A DNA stretch of 64,000 nt from Frondihabitans sp. PAMC 28766. Its GTDB lineage: Bacteria > Actinomycetota > Actinomycetes > Actinomycetales > Microbacteriaceae. The notes below the pieces were generated by a model. That model saw only the letters and a list, made by a program, of their open reading frames with translations. It ran no database searches and was not told where the DNA came from. Location: NCBI RefSeq assembly GCF_001577365.1, contig NZ_CP014513.1:1488001-1552000 (forward strand), read 5' to 3'. This document shows positions 24,442 to 32,546 of the stretch, piece by piece; the first letter of the stretch is position 1; each line of letters starts with the position of its first letter. The translations under genes were made by a program, and so were the position numbers.

Positions 24442-26047
24442 AGGTGTTGCTCCTTGCAGGGTTGCCCTGCGCCGCGAGAGCGTCGGCAGGGTCGGGAGTG
24501 GAGGGAGAGGAAGCGGTCTCGGGCGTCAGCGCGGTGCGGCGTCGTCCGAGAAGAGCGAGGACGGCCTGCCAGACGGCGGCGATGCCGAGAGCGAGCGGGA
24601 GCCAGGTGCTCCAGAGCCGCAGCTCGGACGTGCTGGTCGCCGACGACGCGATGCGGGAGGCGACGTGCTGCACGCCCGCGGCGGGCGTCGTCCAGCCCGC
24701 CGCAGCGAGGGTGTACGTGCGCGAGGTCGTCAGGCCGCCGCCGGAGATCGTCAGCACGGTCACGCCGGTGCGCTTCGTGTCGAGGATGCCCGAGCCGACG
24801 CTCCACAGGGTCGTCGTCGCGGTCTGCGACCAGCGCGCCTGGAAGGGGCCGGGCTGGGTGTCGGGCGAGATGCCCACCGGAATGCGGCCGAAGAGGGTCA
24901 CCAGACCGTCGACGCTGACGGTCGAGGGTCGCGAGGCCGTCGAGACGTTCTCGGTCTTCGTCCACCGCGTGGCAGCGACGCCGTCGTGAGTCGTCGAGCG
25001 GCGGGCCGAGGCGGGGAACGTGACCGTCGTGCCGCCCGTGCCGCTGTCGTTGGCCATGCTGACGCGAAGGCTCGCCGTCGACGACGTGACGTTCGCGGTG
25101 GCCTCGGCAGTCGTCGATCCTGCCGTGACCTTGGTGCTCTGGGGCGCCGACGCCTGCGGGGCGTGCACACCGATCGCCAGTGCGATCGCCGCGACGGCGA
25201 GGGAGCCGGCCAGGATGGCGCGGACTCGCGGCACGCGAGCCACGGACGGCCGCCAGGCACGCGGCCACACCGCGATCAGCAGCACGGGCACCAGGTAGCA
25301 GAGCCAGCCGAGCACCTCGATGACCCGCGGGTCGGGCTGGATGCCGAGCACGCCCGTGAGGAGGGCGCCGCGCACCGAGCCGTTCGGCACGAGCCAGCTG
25401 AGGTCGACGGTCTTCTGCTGGCCGATCAGGATCCAGCCGGCCTCGTGCGCCGTGCGCAGGGCCGTGACGACGAGGCCCGCGGCCACGACGACGAGGAAGA
25501 TGCCGGTGCCGGTGAAGAACTTCGCGAGATTCAGGCGCACGCCGCCGCTGTAGAGACCGATGCCGATCACGACGGCGGCCGCGACGCCGATGAGGGCGCC
25601 GAGTGCTGCGAGGGTCGTGTTCGACGCGGCCTGGAAGGTGGCGAGGAGGAAGACGGAGGTCTCGAAGCCCTCTTTCAGCACGGCGAGGAAGGCCATGCCG
25701 GCCAGGGCCCACGCGGTGCCCCGACCGGCGGCGGCCGTGGCCTCGGCCTCGAGCTCGCCCTTGAGGTCTTTGGCGTGCTTGCGCATCCAGACGATCATGG
25801 TGGTGACGAAGATCACGGCGACGGTGCCGATGACCGCCTCCATGCCCTCCTGCTGCGCCTGCGGCAGAGCCCGCTCGACGAGGTCGAGGACGACGCCGAC
25901 CGCGATGCTGAGGAAGACGGCAACGCCGACGCCGAGCCACATCGGCCACACCGGGATGCGGTTGCGCTTGAGGAAGGCGGCGATGATGCTCACGATGAGC
26001 GTCGCTTCGAGGCCTTCTCTCAGGCCGATGACGAGGGTTGCGATCAT
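24428..26047 (-). CDS. efeU: Iron permease EfeU (FTR1 family) with long C-terminal extension
   Basis: 539 residues. The first about 270 residues are the membrane permease with the two REGLE-type motifs, LREGLEATLI (TM1) and LKEGFETSVF (TM4). A further about 240 residues, mostly beyond a last hydrophobic segment, form a Ser/Thr-rich extracytoplasmic region (including FGRIPVGISPD) ending with one more membrane helix. Standard EfeU is about 280 residues, so the tail is an added domain. An iron box lies 63 nt upstream. Confidence 0.9.
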   Translation of the reverse strand: MIATLVIGLREGLEATLIVSIIAAFLKRNRIPVWPMWLGVGVAVFLSIAVGVVLDLVERALPQAQQEGMEAVIGTVAVIFVTTMIVWMRKHAKDLKGELEAEATAAAGRGTAWALAGMAFLAVLKEGFETSVFLLATFQAASNTTLAALGALIGVAAAVVIGIGLYSGGVRLNLAKFFTGTGIFLVVVAAGLVVTALRTAHEAGWILIGQQKTVDLSWLVPNGSVRGALLTGVLGIQPDPRVIEVLGWLCYLVPVLLIAVWPRAWRPSVARVPRVRAILAGSLAVAAIALAIGVHAPQASAPQSTKVTAGSTTAEATANVTSSTASLRVSMANDSGTGGTTVTFPASARRSTTHDGVAATRWTKTENVSTASRPSTVSVDGLVTLFGRIPVGISPDTQPGPFQARWSQTATTTLWSVGSGILDTKRTGVTVLTISGGGLTTSRTYTLAAAGWTTPAAGVQHVASRIASSATSTSELRLWSTWLPLALGIAAVWQAVLALLGRRRTALTPETASSPSTPDPADALAAQGNPARSNTYAVR

Positions 26048-26109
26048 GACGATTCTTCTGCGTGGCGAGCCTCACCCCGGTGCTGACGGTCGCGAGGACC
26101 CCGGCGGAG

Positions 26110-26128
26110 GAAGGTAAGCCTTACCTTA
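26110..26128. promoter_or_regulatory. IdeR/DtxR iron box of efeUOB
   Basis: GAAGGTAAGCCTTACCTTA agrees at 18 of 19 positions with the actinobacterial IdeR/DtxR consensus (TWAGGTWAGSCTWACCTWA). It is placed 62 nt upstream of the efeU start, so iron-replete repression of the operon is expected. Confidence 0.9.
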
Positions 26129-26199
26129 GCAGAGGGGGCCGATCGCGCCAGGGGCGGGTTTTCGGGTCGCTCGACGTCGAAGGATCGCCCGGACGGGCC

Positions 26200-27177
26200 T
26201 CAGGCGGCGCCGGGCAGACGCAACTCGAGAGCCTTGTGCTCGAGTGTCAGGGCGACCGCGCTGACGAGCCCGAACGGGTCGCCGTCGAGCTGGATCTCTT
26301 CGGGCCGGTCGAAATGGATCTGCAGGCGTCGCCCCTGGCGATACCGCACCGTGCGCGAGGTCGGCAGGAAGACCGACAGCAGGCGCCCGAACGCCGTGCG
26401 GTGGAACAGCCGGTTGAAGGTCAGGCGGTAGACGATCTTCGTCCAGTCGCCGCCGCCCTTCGGGCGAATCGCCACGGCGTCGAGCAGACCGTCGTCGACC
26501 GAGGCGTCGGGCAGCAGCAGGATGCCGGCGGTGAGGGTTCCGCAGTTCCCGACGATCACCGAATGGGCGCGCATCGTGCGCCGTGGTTCGTCGTCGATCT
26601 CGTACGAGAGATCGATCTGGCGGTTGCCGAACACCGAGCGGGCGATCGGGTCGGTGTAGGCCACCCAGCCCACTCGCTTCTTGAGCTTCGGGTTCGTGTG
26701 CCCGGCCATCCGCGCGTCGATGCCGACACCGGCCATCACCAGGAAGGCGTGGGTCGTCGACGTGCCGTCGTCGCGGCTCAGCTCGGCGAAGGCGATGTCG
26801 ACCGGGCGGTCGCGACCGCTGAACGCCGTGCGCACGCCGAGGGTGATGTCGTTCAGCGGCAGCCGCAGGTTGCGCGCGAAGAGGTTGCCGGTGCCGACCG
26901 GAAGCACAGCGATCGGGATCCTGGTCTCGTAGATGCTCTCGGCGACGACGCGAAGGGTGCCGTCGCCACCGACGACGAGGATGGCATCAGGATGCGAGGC
27001 GGCTGCGGCCAGCGCAGCGCTGCGACCGTCGTCGTGGGCGCTGGTCTCGAACCATTCGGAGGTGCCCCACCCGGCCTGTGCCTCTTCGGCGGTGACGGCT
27101 GCTCGCAACCGCCGGAGATTGACCTTGACGGGGTTGACGACGATGGCCAGCCGGCGGGAGTCGGAGTCTGCAGCCAC
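26200..27177 (-). CDS. Diacylglycerol kinase-like lipid kinase (YegS/BmrU family)
   Basis: 325 residues. The nucleotide-binding motif GGDGTLR and downstream VLPVGTGNLFARNL are diagnostic; VNPVKVN begins the fold. The C-terminal domain has DASVDDGLLDAVA and the substrate-cleft segment IQLDGDP. Phosphorylates diacylglycerol or related lipids or sphingoid bases; cytoplasmic face of the membrane. GTG start; a single-gene unit. Confidence 0.9.
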   Translation of the reverse strand: MAADSDSRRLAIVVNPVKVNLRRLRAAVTAEEAQAGWGTSEWFETSAHDDGRSAALAAAASHPDAILVVGGDGTLRVVAESIYETRIPIAVLPVGTGNLFARNLRLPLNDITLGVRTAFSGRDRPVDIAFAELSRDDGTSTTHAFLVMAGVGIDARMAGHTNPKLKKRVGWVAYTDPIARSVFGNRQIDLSYEIDDEPRRTMRAHSVIVGNCGTLTAGILLLPDASVDDGLLDAVAIRPKGGGDWTKIVYRLTFNRLFHRTAFGRLLSVFLPTSRTVRYRQGRRLQIHFDRPEEIQLDGDPFGLVSAVALTLEHKALELRLPGAA

Positions 27178-27252
27178 TCGAGAAGCCTAGTCGGGCACGC
27201 GCCGCCCCTGGAGCGCCTCATGCGTCCTCGCGTGCCACTGCACCACTTGTCG

Positions 27253-27288
27253 TTGCAATGACACCACAATGGTGTCATTATGGCGTCA
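27253..27288 (+). promoter_or_regulatory. Promoter and palindromic operator of the 27288 gene; probable leaderless transcript
   Basis: -35 TTGCAA (27253-27258), 17-nt spacer, -10 CATTAT (27276-27281), which puts the transcription start on the A of the ATG at 27288. A 10-3-10 inverted repeat (arms AATGACACCA 27257-27266 and TGGTGTCATT 27270-27279) fills the promoter. A third half-site, ATGGCGTCATG, runs into the start codon one helical turn (11 bp) further on. There is no Shine-Dalgarno sequence. Confidence 0.7.
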
Positions 27289-27761
27289 TGGAACTCAGCC
27301 CCTATGTCGATGACCTGCGCCGCCGCCTCCTCGAGGCGACTGCCCTCGCCGATGCCGACACTCGCGAGGTCGTCGAGCGTCTGGGTGCGGCTCTCGACTC
27401 GGCAGCGCGGCTGGTCCTCCTCGACGCGCTGTCGGCCGCGGCCGACGAGATCACCCGCGAGATCGCCCCGGGAGGGGTCGAGCTGCGCCTTCGTGGGCGG
27501 GAGGCCGGCTTTGTGGTGACGGCGGTCGCCGAGGTCGACGACCCCGAGGTGATCGACGTCGACGACACGAGCACCTCGCGCACCACGCTCCGCCTGCCCG
27601 ACGCCCTCAAGGCCCGAGTCGACGAGGCGGCCACCGCCGACGGCGTCTCGGTCAACACCTGGCTCGTCCGCGCCGTCGCGGCGGCCGTTCAGCCCAAGCA
27701 GCGCAAATCGGCGGCCCGGTCACCGCACAGCGGAGACAGCTTCGCCGGCTGGGCGCGCTGA
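27288..27761 (+). CDS. Small HicB-like/ribbon-helix-helix protein
   Basis: 157 residues. The C-terminal third reads TTLRLPDALKARVDEAATADGVSVNTWLVRAVAAA, a ribbon-helix-helix/HicB-C type DNA-binding pattern; the N-terminal half is helical (LRRRLLEATALADADTREVVERLGAALDSAAR). No toxin gene is adjacent; the next gene is a DUF4097 protein 33 nt downstream, probably co-transcribed. The operator over its promoter implies autoregulation. Confidence 0.7.
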   Translation: MELSPYVDDLRRRLLEATALADADTREVVERLGAALDSAARLVLLDALSAAADEITREIAPGGVELRLRGREAGFVVTAVAEVDDPEVIDVDDTSTSRTTLRLPDALKARVDEAATADGVSVNTWLVRAVAAAVQPKQRKSAARSPHSGDSFAGWAR

Positions 27762-27794
27762 CCAGGTCGTACATCACCAGCGAAAGGAATCATC

Positions 27795-28658
27795 ATGCCC
27801 ACCTTCTCCACCCCCGGCCCGATCGACGTCGCCCTCGACGTGCAGGTCGGCGAGATCGTCGTCGTCGCCACCGAACGCGACGACACGATCGTCACAGTCC
27901 GGCCGACGAACCCCGCGAAAGAGAGCGATCGCCGGGGCGCCGAGGCGACTCGCGTCGACCACTCCGACGGGCGCGTCACCGTCACCGGCCCGAAGGCGCG
28001 CGTGCTCGGCCCGGCCGAGTCGATCGACGTCACCGTCGAGCTGCCCACCTCGTCGCGGCTCACCGCCGAGCTCGCCGTCGGCGCCATCCGGTCGACCGGC
28101 CTCCTCGGCAACACCCGCACGAAGACTGCCGCGGGCAGCGTCGATCTCGAAGCCACCGGCGACCTCTCGGTGCGGTCGTCGCACGGCAACGTCACCGTCG
28201 GCACGGTCGACGGGGTGGCCGACGTCACCACCGACAGCGGTCGCATCCGGGTCGGTTCGATCACCGCCGGGGGAGTCGTCGGCTCGTCGCACGGCTCGGT
28301 GACGATCGGCGAGAGCGCCGGCGCTCTCGAGGCGAAGGTCTCGGCGGGCGACATCGAGGTGCACCGATCCTCGGGGCCGGTCTCGGCTCGAACGGCGATG
28401 GGCAGCATCACGCTGGGGGAGGTGTCCACCGGCTCGGTCGAGGCCGAGAGCAGCCTCGGCCAGATCGAGGTCGGCGTGCTGCCGGGGGTCGCCGCCTGGC
28501 TCGATCTCTCGTCGAAGCTCGGCCACGTGCGCAACGAGCTCGACGGCGCCGAGGCGCCGGCTCCCTCGGAGCAGGCCGTCACGATCCGGGCCCGCACCAA
28601 GGCCGGCGACATCCGCGTTCGTCGCGCCTCCGCCGCCGCGACGGCCCTCCCCGCCTGA
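27795..28658 (+). CDS. DUF4097 beta-strand repeat protein
   Basis: 287 residues of short repeating beta strands (GSVDLEATGDLSVRSSHGNV; GRIRVGSITAGGVVGSSHGS), the pattern of DUF4097 adhesin-like/beta-helix proteins. No signal peptide or membrane segment, so cytoplasmic or carried by a partner. ATG preceded by GAAAGGAATC. Often found with small DNA-binding proteins; the pair here follows that habit. Function unknown. Confidence 0.8.
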   Translation: MPTFSTPGPIDVALDVQVGEIVVVATERDDTIVTVRPTNPAKESDRRGAEATRVDHSDGRVTVTGPKARVLGPAESIDVTVELPTSSRLTAELAVGAIRSTGLLGNTRTKTAAGSVDLEATGDLSVRSSHGNVTVGTVDGVADVTTDSGRIRVGSITAGGVVGSSHGSVTIGESAGALEAKVSAGDIEVHRSSGPVSARTAMGSITLGEVSTGSVEAESSLGQIEVGVLPGVAAWLDLSSKLGHVRNELDGAEAPAPSEQAVTIRARTKAGDIRVRRASAAATALPA

Positions 28659-28695
28659 CCGGGGTCGGCGCCCCCTCGTCGCTCCGGGGCCGGGC

Positions 28696-28777
28696 CGAAA
28701 TCGCGCCCGATTCCGCCCTTCAGTCACACCCGTTACTGCCGCGGGGAGGTGTCCAGCGGCAGTCGGTCGCGATTTCG
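28696..28777. repeat. Nested inverted repeats in a 324-nt gap
   Basis: The gap 28659-28982 has no gene. Outer arms CGAAATCGCG (28696-28705) and CGCGATTTCG (28768-28777) enclose a second dyad, ACTGCCGC (28735-28742) and GCGGCAGT (28756-28763). It probably ends the DUF4097 transcript. The rest of the gap holds only the GntR promoter (28886-28923). Confidence 0.5.
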
Positions 28778-28885
28778 CGCCCCCGCAGGTGCCGCGGGAG
28801 CGTGCGGCTTCGTCGTCGACTCGTTCGTGCAGCGAGCCGAGGCTGTCATCAGTCGCCTGTCAGGGGGGCCGAGCCGCCCCGAGAC

Positions 28886-28923
28886 TTGGCAACAGCCGTC
28901 AAGCATGGAATATTGACCTGACA
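28886..28923 (+). promoter_or_regulatory. Promoter of the IolR-like gene with self-operator
   Basis: -35 TTGGCA (28886-28891), 17-nt spacer, -10 AATATT (28909-28914). TGACCTGACA at 28914-28923 overlaps the expected start of transcription and fits the motif KGWCHTRACA that I recall for Corynebacterium glutamicum IolR. Confidence 0.65.
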
Positions 28924-28982
28924 AGGATGTTCGGGCGGCCAAAGGTGGCAGGCGATGCATCCCTGGAGGAAGAAACCCACTC

Positions 28983-29747
28983 ATGACAGCTCAGATCGCC
29001 GGCGAACTCCCGCCCGACCTCTTCTTCGATCTCGACCGGACGGGGCCGATCCCGCTCTACTTCCAGGTCGCTCAGCGCATCGAGGAGGCCATCGCGACCG
29101 GCACGATCCCGGCCGGCGCACGCCTCGAGAACGAGGTTGCCCTCGGCGAGCGGCTCGGCCTCTCGCGCCCCACCATCCGCCGCGCTCTGCAAGAGCTCGT
29201 CGACAAGGGCCTGCTCGTGCGCCGCCGCGGCATCGGCACGCAGGTCGTGCACGGGCCGGTCAACCGCAACGTCGAGCTCACCAGCCTCTTCGACGACCTC
29301 GCCAGCGGCGGGCAGCGCCCCTCGACGCGCGTGCTCGAGCAGCGGATCGTCCCGGCCGACGAGTCGGTGGCCGAAGACCTCGGCCTCGCCGTGGGCGAGG
29401 AGGTCACGCGTCTGCGCCGCCTGCGGCTCGCCGACGACGTGCCGATCGGCTTGCTCGAGAACTACCTGCCGACGACCGTGGCCGACCTCGAGGGGCAGGA
29501 TCTCGCGGCGACCGGTCTCTACCAGATCCTGCGCGCGCAGGGGGTCGTCATGCGCGTCGCCAAGCAGCGCATCGGCGCCCGGGCCGCCCGCGACGACGAG
29601 GCTTCGCTGCTCGAGATCGACGAGAACGGCGCGGTGCTCACGATGAGCCGCACCGCCTACGACGCCTCCGGCCGCGCGGTCGAGGTCGGGCACCACATCT
29701 ACCGCCCCGACCGCTATTCGTTCAGCATCACCCTCGTCGAGAAGTAG
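28983..29747 (+). CDS. iolR: GntR-family regulator with UTRA domain, probable IolR
   Basis: 254 residues. Winged helix at about 20-90 (IPLYFQVAQRIEEAIATGTI; GLSRPTIRRALQELVDKGLL), then a UTRA ligand domain (RLRRLRLADDVPIGLLENYL; QRIGARAARDDEASLLEI). It precedes the myo-inositol cluster, and sites matching the C. glutamicum IolR motif occur at its own promoter, at the transaldolase promoter and between iolC and the divergent dehydrogenase gene. I therefore infer that it is the inositol repressor. Effector probably an inositol intermediate. Confidence 0.75.
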   Translation: MTAQIAGELPPDLFFDLDRTGPIPLYFQVAQRIEEAIATGTIPAGARLENEVALGERLGLSRPTIRRALQELVDKGLLVRRRGIGTQVVHGPVNRNVELTSLFDDLASGGQRPSTRVLEQRIVPADESVAEDLGLAVGEEVTRLRRLRLADDVPIGLLENYLPTTVADLEGQDLAATGLYQILRAQGVVMRVAKQRIGARAARDDEASLLEIDENGAVLTMSRTAYDASGRAVEVGHHIYRPDRYSFSITLVEK

Positions 29748-29842
29748 CCACCCGCCCCCGCGTGAGACGGTTCTCATATCAGCCTGGCCCGCGGCGACAG
29801 CGCGACCCGAGGTCTGAGTGCAGGCGTTGCGCGGGCGGTGAG

Positions 29843-30247
29843 TCAGACCTGCGGGACGCCGAGCTCGCCGGTCATGTACTGGGCGACGCCGAAGCCGAAC
29901 GACCAATCCTGCGGGCCGTTCTCGACGTAGCCGATGAAGACGTTCTCGCCCTTGACGCCGATTCCGGCGAGACCGTTGGCGATGCGGTCGTAGAGGGCCG
30001 CCTTCGTCTCGTCGGAGCGCCCGCGCTGGGTGAAGATCTGGATCATGACGACGTCGCCGGTGCGCTCGAAGCCGAGCCCTGCATCCTGCGCGATGATGCG
30101 GCCGGTGGGCAGCTCGTTGACGATTTGGAAGCGGTCGCGCGGGGGGATGCCGTAGACCTCGACGATGGCTTCGTGGATAGCGTCGGCGACCTGCCGAAGC
30201 TCTCCTTCGGTGCGGCCCAGAGTGACGTCGATGCGAACGAGAGGCAT
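29843..30247 (-). CDS. Tautomerase family protein (Tautomerase_2 type)
   Basis: 134 residues starting MPLVRIDV; the proline after Met is the catalytic base of the tautomerase/MIF superfamily. The length and the segments YGIPPRDRFQIVNEL and VMIQIFTQRGRS fit the longer (about 130 residues) Tautomerase_2 group. Convergent with the IolR-like gene, and separated from the transaldolase gene by a terminator. An AT-rich dyad upstream suggests its own regulator. Confidence 0.85.
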   Translation of the reverse strand: MPLVRIDVTLGRTEGELRQVADAIHEAIVEVYGIPPRDRFQIVNELPTGRIIAQDAGLGFERTGDVVMIQIFTQRGRSDETKAALYDRIANGLAGIGVKGENVFIGYVENGPQDWSFGFGVAQYMTGELGVPQV

Positions 30248-30270
30248 GCTGTGATCCTTCGATTCAAAAG

Positions 30271-30292
30271 TTTGTAAATACATACTAACAAA
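30271..30292. promoter_or_regulatory. AT-rich imperfect dyad upstream of the tautomerase gene
   Basis: Ends TTTGT and ACAAA enclose a 22-nt AT-rich element, imperfectly symmetric (about 16 of 22 positions). It lies 24 nt upstream of the start codon on the - strand, in promoter position; regulator unknown. Confidence 0.4.
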
Positions 30293-30334
30293 GTATCGAG
30301 CGTTCCGAATGATTCCCGCGGGGAAATGCGAAAC

Positions 30335-30362
30335 GGGCGCCCACCCCGAAGGGTGAGCGCCC
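30335..30362 (-). terminator. Terminator of the transaldolase gene
   Basis: Arms GGGCGCCCACCC (30335-30346) and GGGTGAGCGCCC (30351-30362) with a CGAA loop and one mismatch. On the - strand it follows the stop at 30379 by 16 nt and is followed by a short T-rich GTTTCG. Confidence 0.75.
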
Positions 30363-30378
30363 GACAGTGCGGCGAACG

Positions 30379-31512
30379 CTAGTTGGGCGGCACGATGATG
30401 TCGCGGACGAGTGCATCGAGTTGGGCGTCGGCGTCGAGGAACTGGCGCAGGGTCGTCACCGAGGCGCCGAAGCGTTCGAACTCGTGCGGCTCCATGCCGT
30501 CGACGTCGTAGGCCCGGGTGAAGTCGGGCACCTTGGCGCGAAGCGCGGCGATGACCCCGGGATCGACAGGGACGTCGATGCGGTTCTCGGCCGGGATGTC
30601 GTTGGCGTTGATGTCGACCTGCCACTGGAACGGCGGCGAGACGACGAGGTCGCCGCCCACCAGCTCGGACCACTGCATGTAGTTGCGGAAGCCCGCCGAC
30701 AGCACCCGCGACGAGTAGCCGCGCTCGGTGAAGACGTGGTGCGCCTTCTTGAGCGCTGCGACGCCCGCCCACTCGAGGTAGCCGGGGTCGATCATGATCT
30801 TGTCGCGCTTGACGACCACCTTGAGCCAGTCGTCGAGACGGCCGCCCATGATCGTGACGACGTTGCCGAACTCCGTCTTGTCGGGGTTCGCGTCAGCCGG
30901 AACGCCCTCGGCCTTGCGTCGGGCGAGCCCGCGCTCGAGGGCCTCACCGACGGCGACGGCCTGCGGCACCGTGAACGAGACGGTCGCGTTGATCGAGACG
31001 CCCTGATAGACGGCCTCTTCCATCGCCTCGATGCCGAGCTTCGTCGCCGGGATCTTGACGATGATGTTCTTGGCGAGGCCGGAGAAGTACCTGGCCTGCG
31101 CGACGAGAGCGTCTTTGTCGCGGTGCAAGCGCGGATCGGTCTGCATCGACAAGCGGCCGTTGCGGCCACCCGAGGCCTCGAAGGCCGGCTCGAGCAACTT
31201 TGCGGCGCCGATCGAGAGCTCTTCGACGGCCTTCCAGCCGAGCTCGGACTCGCCCGCGGTCGGGAACTCGGCCGCCAGCTCGCGAATACGCGGGATCCAG
31301 GTCTCGGGGTCGTTCTTGATGCACGTCAGTGCGATCACGGGGTTGCAGGTGGCGCCGACGGCGCCGAACTCGGTGATCGACGTGCTGAGCTCGCGGGGGT
31401 CGGCCGAGTCGTTCCAGAGGCTCGTGGGTGTGTCCTGGGCGGCACGGAGGGTGCTGGGCCGCGGGTCTGCTCCGTCACCGGTGACGGAGGCGGTGGCCAG
31501 TGTCGATGTCAT
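30379..31512 (-). CDS. Transaldolase-family protein
   Basis: 377 residues. The Schiff-base lysine is expected in NIIVKIPATKLGIEA; other family segments are ATCNPVIALTCI near the N-terminus and GVSINATVSFTVPQAVAV. It is longer than the compact transaldolases. It belongs to the inositol regulon by position and by an IolR-like site over its -35. Possibly acts on sugar phosphates released from inositol breakdown; canonical pentose-phosphate activity is not shown. Confidence 0.85.
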   Translation of the reverse strand: MTSTLATASVTGDGADPRPSTLRAAQDTPTSLWNDSADPRELSTSITEFGAVGATCNPVIALTCIKNDPETWIPRIRELAAEFPTAGESELGWKAVEELSIGAAKLLEPAFEASGGRNGRLSMQTDPRLHRDKDALVAQARYFSGLAKNIIVKIPATKLGIEAMEEAVYQGVSINATVSFTVPQAVAVGEALERGLARRKAEGVPADANPDKTEFGNVVTIMGGRLDDWLKVVVKRDKIMIDPGYLEWAGVAALKKAHHVFTERGYSSRVLSAGFRNYMQWSELVGGDLVVSPPFQWQVDINANDIPAENRIDVPVDPGVIAALRAKVPDFTRAYDVDGMEPHEFERFGASVTTLRQFLDADAQLDALVRDIIVPPN

Positions 31513-31534
31513 GGGTTCTCCAATCTCTTCTTCG

Positions 31535-31566
31535 AGTGTAGGCCGGTTCGGCATAATGTCCTAACA
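31535..31566 (-). promoter_or_regulatory. Transaldolase promoter with IolR-like site
   Basis: -10 TACACT on the - strand (31535-31540); the -35 region (about 31558-31563) is covered by TGTCCTAACA (31557-31566, + strand), a full match to the motif KGWCHTRACA as I recall it for IolR. Confidence 0.65.
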
Positions 31567-31576
31567 AAGCCCCCCG

Positions 31577-31650
31577 CCGTTTTACCTATAGGCGCGCCAT
31601 TCGCGCCAGGAAATAACTGCGCGGCGAAGCCGCACCTATAGGTAAAACGG
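31577..31650. repeat. 74-bp inverted repeat with inner hairpins
   Basis: Left arm 31577-31596 (CCGTTTTACCTATAGGCGCG) and right arm 31631-31650 (its reverse complement at 19 of 20 positions) surround 34 nt. The interior contains two smaller dyads (GGCGCG/CGCGCC at 31591-31607 and GCGGCGAAGCCGC at 31621-31633). It lies between the iolH stop (- strand) and the transaldolase promoter. A terminator is possible, but the size and AT-rich outer arms also suit a small palindromic repeat element. Confidence 0.6.
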
Positions 31651-31659
31651 AGAGAGGGA

Positions 31660-32532
31660 TCAGACGAGGCCGGCTCGACGCTTGATCTCGGCCAGCTGGT
31701 AGCGCGACACCTCGTCGGCGTTCTCGTCTTCGGCGAAGACGCTCGAGACCGCGACCGTGTCGTCGCGATCCCAGAAGCCCAAACCGCCGAGGCCGCCGAA
31801 GAACTGGTCCCAGTCGACGTCGGCACGGCCGATCGGCAGGTGCTGGTGCACGCGAGCCGGGTTGCCGGGCGGGTTGGTGATGTAGCGGAGGCCGTGCGAC
31901 CGGTGGTGGTCGTACGTGTCGGCGATGTGCACGAGCCCGATCGACTGGCCGGCGGCCTCGAAGATCGCGTCGCTCTGGTCGCCGTAGTGGAAGGTGTGGC
32001 ACGCCACGAAGGCCATGCCGACCAGCTTGGAGTTGAGCCCGCGAATCACGCGGACCGCCTCGAGGCCGTCTTCGACGAAGTCGTCAGGATGCGGGTCGAT
32101 CAGCACGCGGATGCCCTCGCGCTCGAACAGCGGCAGCAGCTCCTCCATCGACCAGTAGAACGCCCGCTCGCTCTCTTCCGAGAGCTCCGGCCGGCCGCTG
32201 AACTCGGTGTTGATGAGCTCGACGCCTAGCCGAGAGGTGATCTCGATCACGCGCTTCCACTGCTTGACGGCGGCGAGGCGCTCGGCCTCGACGGGGCTCG
32301 ACCACCGCAGCACCGGCAGCACCGATGCGATGGAGACTCCGGCCTTCGTGCACGCCGCGGCGAAGGCGTCGACGAGGTCGTCGTCGGCTTTCGGGTGGCG
32401 GTAGAACGGGATGAAGTCTTTGTGCGGCGTGAGCTGCAGGTGGTCGTATCCGAGGTCACGGACCTTCTGCGGAAACTCGAGCAGCGAGTAGTCGTGGTGG
32501 AACGGGGTGGGGTCGAGGGCGATTTTCACCAT
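31660..32532 (-). CDS. iolH: Sugar phosphate isomerase/epimerase, IolH-like
   Basis: 290-residue TIM-barrel protein of the xylose-isomerase-like AP2 superfamily. Metal and substrate segments: LQLTPHKDFIPFYRHP, INTEFSGRP, LIDPHPDDFVEDG, FVACHTFHYGDQSD and VHIADTYDHHRS. Last gene of the iol operon, 14 nt after iolG. The symbol is from position and family only; the exact reaction of IolH-type proteins is unsettled. Confidence 0.75.
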   Translation of the reverse strand: MVKIALDPTPFHHDYSLLEFPQKVRDLGYDHLQLTPHKDFIPFYRHPKADDDLVDAFAAACTKAGVSIASVLPVLRWSSPVEAERLAAVKQWKRVIEITSRLGVELINTEFSGRPELSEESERAFYWSMEELLPLFEREGIRVLIDPHPDDFVEDGLEAVRVIRGLNSKLVGMAFVACHTFHYGDQSDAIFEAAGQSIGLVHIADTYDHHRSHGLRYITNPPGNPARVHQHLPIGRADVDWDQFFGGLGGLGFWDRDDTVAVSSVFAEDENADEVSRYQLAEIKRRAGLV

Positions 32533-32546
32533 GGTGCGGCGGCCTC

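Noticed and set aside
27288..28658. Possible toxin-antitoxin pair with the DUF4097 protein as toxin
   Set aside because: The DUF4097 protein (287 residues of beta repeats) looks like no known toxin; only the DNA-binding partner resembles an antitoxin.
30379..31512. Transaldolase considered part of a pentose-phosphate operon
   Set aside because: No tkt, zwf or pgl gene is near; its promoter carries an IolR-like site and it sits beside the iol operon.
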